A stretch of DNA of 64,000 nucleotides from Pseudevernia furfuracea (lineage: Eukaryota > Ascomycota > Lecanoromycetes > Lecanorales > Parmeliaceae). Each line of letters starts with the position of its first letter. The first letter of the stretch is position 1. Positions 56,021-64,000 of the stretch are shown one piece after another. The translations under genes were made by a program, and so were the position numbers. The stretch is from positions 992,001 to 1,056,000 of the forward strand of contig JAIUPT010000041.1 in assembly GCA_022315425.1 (NCBI GenBank), given 5' to 3'. The notes beneath the pieces are model-generated. The model ran no database searches. It was given only the letters and a program-made list of their open reading frames with translations, and was not told where the DNA came from.

Positions 56021-57062
56021 GCTACCAGGTATTCACCTTGTACAGGCATCGTTGCTAAGATACATCATACGAGTGGGTCAGCGTGGTCAGTAAAACCAGG
56101 GACCTCCAGTACTGGTGGTAAGGTACCTTAGGCATTGCACAAAGCTTGGCAGCAGAGGGCGACGAAAATCGAAAGATCTACCCCTAACACTCTAGGCTCG
56201 CCCGCCCATGCGCTACTGCTTTAACGAGCCCACCAGGTAAACGCGGAACAAGGTGGGGGTAAGGTAAGTAACTGTTGTGGAATATTGTACGATTTTCCTA
56301 CCCCTACTCTAAGCCCTACTCAAAGCCCACTCGTGGAAGCTTTTCACGGCCTTGAGAACCCTGTTGCTAACCTGTGCACGACTCGTGCCAGAACACGTTT
56401 TCTAATTGAGGATACACGGCCAAACACTGATCGTTAATCAGCTATGACGGAAAGACGAGATGCCATTAGACGCTGGAAAATAATAGCGAAGGCCCATGGT
56501 CAAAACACCAAATCATCAGAGTAACATTCTTGTCCGTCTGGCACTTGCCTGCACTGAGATTTCGAAATATCAAGAATGAAGTCATCGTGAAACCATCAAA
56601 GCGTCGAGGTAATTACCAATAGGGATGTCTCTTTTAGTGAATCGGGCTGTAGCGCTTTTATTCCTCGATGCGCTTGGATCGCGAAAAAAAAAAACAGCTT
56701 GGAATTCGAAGAGGCTTGGAATATAGCGCTTCTCCCGACTCGAAACCCACGCGCGCATATATTCCTCGACCTCCATCTCTTCTCCTTCAGCCACGCAGCA
56801 ACGATACCCCCAGAAAGCCTCCTCCTTACCACAACTCCCATCCTCAACATCACCTCCTGTTGGTAAATATCCTGGTATGCAGTTACTGCTATGAGACCTA
56901 TCACTGGTATTTGTATGCCTATGTGATGTCTAAAGAAGAAGAAGTCTATGTACAGGAATTGGTCTTCACATGTCAATGAGACTAAACCCCATTAGGACTA
57001 GCTCTGCCAAGTCTTGGTGTTGACATTGTTCCGACACTAACAAAAACCAAAAAATGTCGCAT
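56021..57062. other. Gene-island edge, no supported gene
   Basis: Normal GC falling toward AT-rich. Open frames at 56582-56976 (minus) and 56668-56979 (plus) overlap antisense and lack motifs. Confidence 0.4.
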
Positions 57063-57310
57063 GTCATCAAAACAGGCCTTCTTCGTAGTCTTCTTCACCG
57101 TCGCAGTTGCTCTACTTACTACAGCAGACGTAGATCTAGTTATGCTAGGCGTATTTTTTAATAGCAACGAGAGAAATGAGACTAAAACTAAGGTCATTCG
57201 TATGTTATCAAAATAGGCCTTCTTCGTAGTCTTCTTAATGATCGCATACTGTTCTTACGCGTACACCTAATTATGCTGAGCGTATTTCTAATAACAATAT
57301 ATCGAGAGCG
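57063..57310 (+). repeat. Degenerate 141-bp tandem duplication
   Basis: GTCATCAAAACAGGCCTTCT at 57063 recurs as GTTATCAAAATAGGCCTTCT at 57204. The following TTCGTAGTCTTCTT and ATGCT(A/G)(G/A)GCGTATTT words keep the same spacing. Differences are mainly C-to-T and G-to-A, with the second copy more mutated. Confidence 0.65.
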
Positions 57311-58116
57311 AATTCTTATTGATTCATGTCTTGTCTTTTCACTCAGCCTTCGAGATTCAACTCTAGACGATTCGTATTTATTAGCTTTTATAATATATCG
57401 CATCTCTTATTCTTCGTTATTACATCGACTGAATTCTTATCTCCTTTGATTTATAAGATCTCGATAATCTTTCGTCGCTCATAAAACTATCGTAGATATA
57501 AAATATCTATTATTAGTCTCTTTGTCTAAGTCGTGTTTAGCTTGACTAAACATTCGTATAGAGATTTTGAGTCTATATATATGATAAGAGATATCTTTTT
57601 CTAAATAGTATTAAAAAAAATTGATTCAAGATAAACTTTATTATAGCTGTAACGTCGAATTCTAGAGACAGTGCGTAGAGCTCAAAGACTAATACGCTTT
57701 TAATAACTCGACGATATTTAATCGACTGTTAATAAATAATATTGACGTTATTTTAAGTATCGACTAAGATTATAACATAGTCGATTTAAAAAGAGAGATT
57801 CTTATTATTAACAAAAGAGAAGTCAATAAAAGTTACGATTCTTAGCGTCGTTACGTCTAATTTGATAAATATAAGATCTATTATCTTTATTTATCAAGAG
57901 AGATATTAATTTAAATACTAAGTATTCTCATATATAGACTCTGTGATTTAAACAATATATAATAAAGCGAATATCGCTTATAATTATAATACAGTTACGA
58001 TATATACTTCTCGAGCTCGCTGAGCGACGTATTATTTTTTCGTAAACGACTTTAAGAGTAATTAAATCTTCTTGACTTGCTTAAGTTAACTAATTCTTAT
58101 ACTATTATTAAGAACA
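57311..58116. other. AT-rich desert
   Basis: Stops in every frame, no motif. Confidence 0.6.
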
Positions 58117-58985
58117 AGATTAGGCTCACGAATTAAATTCGTAATACGATATTAAAATTGAATTAAATTAACTTAAGACTTGAGTTGTAAAAAAAGTAAA
58201 AAACTATTTTAGAGAATTTTAAATTTAATTAGTATTTGAGATAGGTTTAATTTTGATACTTCTGATTTTTATAATTTTTATAATTTTATTATTACGTTTT
58301 TTAATTTAATTAATTTTTTTTTTTTTTATTTTTTTCGACGTAGCTCGAATTCGAATTCTACATTTTATAAATTTATAAATTTAATCGTTTTATTATTTTA
58401 TCGCTACATGAAAGAAAATCACTATTAAAATATATGTTAAATGTCTAATTTCTCAAAGCTCTCAAAGCTAAAAACCTTCAATCTACAATTTATTAATAAC
58501 TATAAGATTAATTCTAAAAATTCTCGATTTTCTAAATAGCGCAAATAAGTCTTCACAATTGAAAAAAAAAATCTCAAAAAAGTAATAGAAAAGTAAAAAG
58601 TTATTCAAAATATAAGACTTGTACGCACAAATTTTTCCGAGGCCGCGTATCCCTCATTATCAAGAAGTAAGCGACCGAGCAACGATATTAAAATCCTACT
58701 TTATTTTATCAATAAGAGATCAAATTTGATAATTATTGTAGCGTTAGAATACGCACGTTGAGCTCTATAATCTACGAAAATTTGAAGAAATCATATACAG
58801 AGAAAATAGAGTGGTTGAAGTTGCAAAAAGAAATCATCAAATTTTTTGATGAGGGTGCTCGAAAGATCTAACGAACTAACAAAGCGAGTCTAGTCAAAAA
58901 GCGTAGAACTAACGATTTGATTATTTACTACATATACAAATTAAGATTTTTTAGCTCAGCCCTATCTTATTCTTTTATATATACT
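58117..58985 (+). repeat. Dispersed repeat family D, copy 2
   Basis: Same orientation and same landmarks as 20320-21103: ACGAATTAAATTCGTAA near the start, GTAATAGAAAAGTAAAAAG, AAGACTTGTACGCACAAA, CCGAGGCCGCGTATCCC, TTTTTTGATGAGGGTGCTCG, and the end AGATTTTTTAGCTCAGCCCT ... TATATATACT. It carries a segment at about 58160-58440 that copy 1 lacks but the inverted copy 3 shares. Confidence 0.7.
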
Positions 58986-61548
58986 GATAAGAATAATAAC
59001 GAAGTTATTAAAATTCAGAGACTATTTCGATGTGAGCTTCTCACATGATTTAGTTAGTAATTGAACGACATATAATTTTCGTGATTCGATGTTCATAAAC
59101 TCGATAATATCAGCAATAAGAGAGTTATTAGTTTATAATTTAATAATTGTCGTTATATTCTTATTAAATAATAAACAAGTGTCGAATATAGACGAAATCA
59201 TATTTAGCTTTTTCATATAATGCTTATAATATATCTAAAATTAGTGAGTATTAGATTCGATAATTTCATATAGAGAGAGAACGACTCGTAAAACTATTCT
59301 TATTAATAGTCTCAATTTAGCTGAAACTAGAATAAAGATATCTCTAAATAATTCGAAGCGAGACTGCGTGTATATCTGAGTGATATCACGTAAGTATAGC
59401 GATAGCTCTGAGATAGCTAACGATAATACAATAATAAGTCGTTAACTAGTTCGTTAAATAATAGATGCTTAAGTGAGTATTTCTTATTTTTCTGTGTCGT
59501 TGAATATTTATATCATTAGTCGTGACTTCTCAAATGTTCTCTCGATATTCTCGTTTTTAACTTGATTCACAAAACGACTATTAAATACTCGTGTCTTTGA
59601 GAGAACGTCTTAGATACTCATAATCTCAAATACTTCTTTCTCAAGTAGCTTATTTAGTTCTTTCAGTCGAGACGCTTAAAAATTCGATGAAGACGATATA
59701 AACTTGAATATATATATTGTAATGTTAGTCATATTGTTTTGAAAACGAGTGAGAAGTTAACGATCTCGTGAAGAATTGCGACGAGATGTATCTTAATCGT
59801 GATTAGAAGATAACTAAACGTTCTCGTCTTGTTTCTGTGATTCTTCGTGAGATTCATATAAAGTGTTTATCGAAATTTCTAATTCTTTCAAATATGATTT
59901 TATAATAATCACTCGAAAGTCTGTGAGATCACTAAACAAATCGAGAATACACGTCTCTCTAGAAGTAACTAGCAATTTGTATAATTTAGTTTATTTCTTT
60001 TAATGTGTTCTTCACATTAATATCAGAGAGTCAATTAAGATGTCGTATATTCTTATTATCTAAGAGTCGTTTCGCTAATACAGAGCGTCATTAATCTATC
60101 TCTTAATATGAAGTTTTATAATCTTCGTTATTGCTATATTAATTGCTTTAACTCGCTTAGTTATAAATAAAGTAAGTGCATCGTCGTTGATAATACGAGA
60201 AAAGATTTTAAAAATAAGTAATATAGAGACGAGATTATTATATTTAATTATATCGTTGATAGCTTTAACAGTTATTTAAAGACGAATCTTTTTATTAATA
60301 ATCTAATCTTTTAACTCGACGATAATAATCAAATAAACACGTCTTAATAAGACGTAATATCGTTTTATCAGATCGATAGAATTAACGATCTCGACTAATA
60401 CGTATTTTGTCTGAATACTTAGAGTTTTAACATTTTATCTGAATTCATTACTATCGAAATTGATTTCAGCGTCATAAACAACAACGTCGAAGAGTTCGAT
60501 ATATATATCTATTTAACACAGTCGAAGCATGTTTCACGTGTGAGATACACTTATATTTATTAGTTATCGAGCGATCTAAAAAGAAGTTTCTTCGTTAACG
60601 ACTTATAGAATTAAATTATCGTTAATATGGAGAACGTCGATAACAATTATATAATTAAAATAGATATTATTCTCGTCTTTGAGAGTGAATTTAAAGCGTT
60701 CTAAGAATCGAGAGTGCTTTTAATAAAATGTATAAAACTTAATAATTCGCTGAAGCATCTAACGATATTCGAAGTCGTTATAGTTAGCTTGTTTTAAAGT
60801 ATAAGCAAGTCTATTAACTAAGAGATAATCAAATCGACGATATAGTTGACTATCGTGAGACTCTATATCAAGAATAAATACTCGTGAAAACGAACAATTA
60901 AGACTATAAATTCATCTCTTAAAACAACTTGATTCTTAAGATTGTTTAAATAGATATTTAGTCTATTTATATCTTATAGATATAATAGAAATAGAGTATT
61001 CGTCTATATAATATAAAAAATCACTCGATCAACGAGAGAATTTATTATAAGATTTTTAATTGACGTTACTATATCAATTTCGAAATAAGCGTTAATGTTA
61101 TCAGCAGTGATGAAATTTAGTTACGTATTGAACTCTCTTATATACGTCTTTGCTTAATTATATTCAGCGATAAAGATACGTATTACTTCGATATCTAATA
61201 ATATGTCATAAAATTGCTTTAAGGTATAAAGATTATTAAAAAGAAAGCTATCGAATCGAGTAAGAACGTGATATGTGAATTAATTAAAAAGTTCTTAATA
61301 ATATATCTGAGTCTGATTCAAGATAACTATAGAAATAATCGTAACGAAGTTTTCGCCCTTCTCTAAGTTCTCTTGAATATCTAAAGTGTTAAGAGTTAGA
61401 GTCTCGATGTTTCTGATATCGTTATTATTCTCTTGATTCTCTAATCTCTTATTTTTTCAAATATATGAATTATATCTCTTGTTAATAACACTGGAAAATC
61501 GTTTGTTGAACTTGTTTTTAGCTTTCTAACGTTCTCGTTCGTTATACT
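58986..61548. other. AT-rich desert
   Basis: RIP-like DNA of slightly higher GC than the 15-21 kb block, stops in all frames, no gene supported. Confidence 0.55.
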
Positions 61549-62479
61549 TGTTACGACCGTACCCTACATCCCCTTGACATCGGCTAGGCGCTAGGCCCAT
61601 TAAAGCCTAGCCTAGCCTTGGCGGAGACCTTGCCTTCTACATATACAGAGTCTCCCTCCTAAATAGTTCGATAGACTCTTTATCCTCGTCTACTCATACC
61701 TCTATGATCCTTCTAGACCTGATCCTGACATTATAAAAAGTCTTCTTCGTACGCCACCCGACGAAGAGAATTGACGGACTTATTTCTTCCTGCTCGGAGC
61801 AAGTGACCGAGCCTGATAAAGAATACACTGAGTATTTCTATCATACAGACACCTCATTACATTATAAACCATCTACATCATTCGAAAGAATCTTCATTAC
61901 ACTCACCTTCGCAAGAAAACCTTCTCTGAGCGAACACTGCTTCTCCGCCTTCTCTGCTCGCAAATTCTGCCCCGTCTGGGCTTCACACCTGAATTTGCAA
62001 ACAAATCACCCCCTCAGAATAACATCTTCACAAAGAACACACTTCAAAGCATTCACATTCTTTGCTAGATGTCAAACGGTTAACAAATAAAAAAGTTGCA
62101 TGAGAAACAAAGAAATTCGATATTTCGCACCAATTCCAATATCGAAATTCCTACACTCAACATCAAAACACTTCTCAAACAATAACTTCTTTCTCCACTC
62201 AGTCATTTTCCTCTATCAAATATATTCCGCCTCATCGACGTCGAAATTCTTCTTCTTCTAGGCCTGGTTCGCGGTCAAACTTCTCTATATATCGTCGCGA
62301 CCAGCTCTATCTTATATTCGAGAATCTACATATCAAATTCTCATCACCAAATTCGCCTCCGCTTCGTATATCAAGAGTACAGCGATCCTTATCTACTAAG
62401 AATCTCTTTTAGCGATATTATACTCAGCAGCAATCTTAGAATAAGTCGATATAAAATCATGATTCAACTTCTTCTCGAT
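61549..62479 (+). mobile_element. Probable 5' LTR/leader of a Gypsy-type element
   Basis: Composition rises at 61549, where TGTTACGACCGTACCC begins, an LTR-like start. An inverted repeat (GGCTAGGCGCTAGGC ... GCCTAGCCTAGCC) lies at about 61582-61620. The recognisable gag downstream supports the reading. The 3' end of the LTR was not located. The open frame at 61803-62090 is unrecognised. Confidence 0.4.
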
Positions 62480-63180
62480 CATCGCTAAGACAGCGATCTT
62501 TCTCGCCTTTCAGACAAGCATCGAGATTCACTTCAAGACTATCGAATTTATCTATTTTCATCGACATCAATAGTAACGTTCAATTTGATGACTGGAAAAT
62601 GAGAATTCAAGACAAACTGAATCACAATGGTGATCACTATCCTCACGAGTTATTCAAGATTATATATATTATTGCACGCCTCGAGGGAGAGACAAGTCAA
62701 CACGTGTCTTTCAAACGACGACATCGTTCTTATTCGACAGTCAACGAACTTCTAAATCATCTTATCGATTTATACGAAATATCTCTGTTCATTATTTCAC
62801 ACATAAATTGACATGCTTTCAAGAAATTGACGTAGGGTAATCAGTCTTTTTCAGAGTTCTATAGAGCTTTTATGAAATGCACTCGTCTATGTGACGAGAA
62901 GAAGAATCTTATGAGATATCTTATAATAAAATCAGAGCTTCGTTCTTTGAATCAAAGCGATGCTTTAGACACTTATATAATGAAGACAAAATCTCAGCTA
63001 AAGACGTATATAATGATGAGATAACTTCATTATCAACAATTTGCTGAGAATCTGACTGAGAGAAAAGCAGCGAGATTCGTCGAGCAATACGCTAAAGCAA
63101 AAGCTAAGGCTTACGCAAAGAAGAACAAATACGTTATTATTGCACGCTCAGACCCTGCTCTCGACTTTCATAAACTTTTA
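62480..63180 (+). pseudogene. Retrotransposon Gag pseudogene
   Basis: One plus frame reads LSNLSIFIDINSNVQFDDWK, then MRIQDKLNHNGDHYPHELFK, IARLEGETSQHV, ELLNHLIDLYE and, after a TGA at 62809-62811, FSEFYRAFMKCTRLCDEKKN. It goes on to FAENLTERKAARFVEQYAKA with several stops. The order 'F-DW-x-M/L-x-KL-x-N-x-D-x-YP ... GxA ... L-x-x-Y' is the Ty3/Gypsy Gag (Retrotrans_gag) pattern. Most stops fit RIP. Confidence 0.65.
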
Positions 63181-64000
63181 TAATGAGACGAAGACGACGA
63201 ACTTGTTATGATACACTGAATCTATAGTCAGAAGCACGGCAAATCGTCAATCGCTGAACTAAGTACTCAGGAAATATACGATCTGAAATGTTAGGAATAT
63301 CTATGACAACAGTGTCAGAATTAGTCGTAAGCACCTATTTTGAAAATCGCTGACTGATAGGGCGACTAAATTTGATCTAGCGCGCTCAAATCAATATGCG
63401 ATCCGATCAAACCTCGAACATGATGTTTTTGAGCGATTTCAGATCATTTTAGAAAGGCGTCAAGACTCATTTTTCACTCAAGCAAATTCGAATACTCAAC
63501 GACTAATTACTCAACAACAACGTCATATGACAGCTACCTTCTTCGCCTCCCCCCGAGCTATAGTCTATGACTGTCGACGACGCCATAGCCGAAGGCCCGA
63601 AGCTTGTTATTAATGACGTCGTCGCTCTCGCTGAATTTGATCTCAAGGAGAAGACTGCGTCAGCGCCAAAAACCCATTTCATATTGAATTAAGATTTAAG
63701 ATTCGAGCGGTTCGAAAGGCCTCAGTCAATCACAGACCTTCATTTTTGAATTTCTTCTCTATTCGAAATTCGAATATCAAATGACTGCTGTAGAGCAAAA
63801 CATCTTCTTGATCATCATTTCTTCAATTCTTCGTCAATGAAGATCATTTCAGAACCCCTGTCATCGCATGACGTCACGCTAGCGACATGACATCGTCAAA
63901 GATGTCATCGTCGGAAATTCACCGTTAGAGTCACCGAGAAAGCGAGCGCTAAGGTCAAAAGTTCTTTGTTTTTTAGATTTTTCAGCAATCAAGCATATAT
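63181..64000. other. Degraded continuation of the retroelement
   Basis: The frame continues with stops (ELSTQEIYDLKC...), then becomes unreadable. No zinc knuckle or reverse transcriptase is visible before the window ends. Confidence 0.4.

Noticed and set aside
1..64000. tRNA or rRNA genes
   Set aside because: No cloverleaf with a GTTCGAAT-type T-arm or conserved rRNA core was found by eye; a covariance-model search would be decisive.

Overview
The window is nuclear DNA of a filamentous ascomycete (Pezizomycotina). The evidence is short GT..AG introns of 50-190 nt, fungus-specific families (HET, NB-ARC/TPR NLR, DUF3435 recombinase, GT25, A-T-R NRPS-like, ATP-grasp, BLOC-1 subunit 1) and blocks of extremely AT-rich DNA. 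The pattern is a two-compartment genome: gene islands of ordinary GC alternate with AT-rich deserts. Former genes and repeats carry C-to-T / G-to-A changes (CAG to TAG, TGG to TGA), the signature of repeat-induced point mutation (RIP). The species cannot be fixed by eye.

Layout. (1) 1-15.05 kb is a graveyard of RIP-mutated accessory genes: a membrane-protein pseudogene (959-2135), a nuclease-like pseudogene (2608-3312, minus), a second membrane-protein pseudogene (3744-4370, minus), a full-length NLR pseudogene (about 5.12-8.74 kb: SesB-like alpha/beta hydrolase, NB-ARC, eight TPR repeats) and a DUF3435/FluG-type tyrosine recombinase pseudogene (12.48-15.05 kb, minus). The set resembles decayed Starship cargo plus a captain-like gene. 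(2) 15.05-21.8 kb is an AT desert of nested mobile elements: a RIP-mutated TIR element interrupted by a clean GC-rich copy of its own family, an 86-bp-LTR TRIM element with a TSD, a solo LTR of that family, and an LTR-like insert inside the TRIM. (3) 21.9-25.2 kb is a small island with a Mid2-like membrane protein and a GT25 glycosyltransferase, divergently transcribed. (4) 26.0-29.8 kb is a second AT desert with a GC-rich LTR-like island and an inverted copy of a dispersed 0.8-kb repeat. (5) 31.5-56.0 kb is the main gene-bearing segment. It holds a small secreted protein, a three-gene biosynthetic cluster (ATP-grasp ligase / MFS transporter / A-T-R NRPS-like reductase, 33.1-41.0 kb), an unknown fungal family protein, a TIR-flanked degraded ORF, a HET-domain protein, a long low-complexity tract, a large secreted Ser/Thr/Pro-rich repeat protein that looks broken, an unknown four-exon gene and a BLOC-1 subunit 1 homologue. 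(6) 57-61.5 kb is a third AT desert with another copy of the 0.8-kb repeat. (7) 61.5-64 kb holds the start of a RIP-mutated Ty3/Gypsy-type element with a recognisable gag.

The intact coding potential is concentrated in the cluster. The ATP-grasp gene and the MFS gene share a 0.57-kb divergent promoter, and the reductase follows the transporter on the same strand. The likely scheme is amide or peptide bond formation, carboxyl activation and reduction to an aldehyde or alcohol, then export. Exon boundaries were derived by hand from splice signals and reading-frame continuity; all intact multi-exon models given here close in frame.
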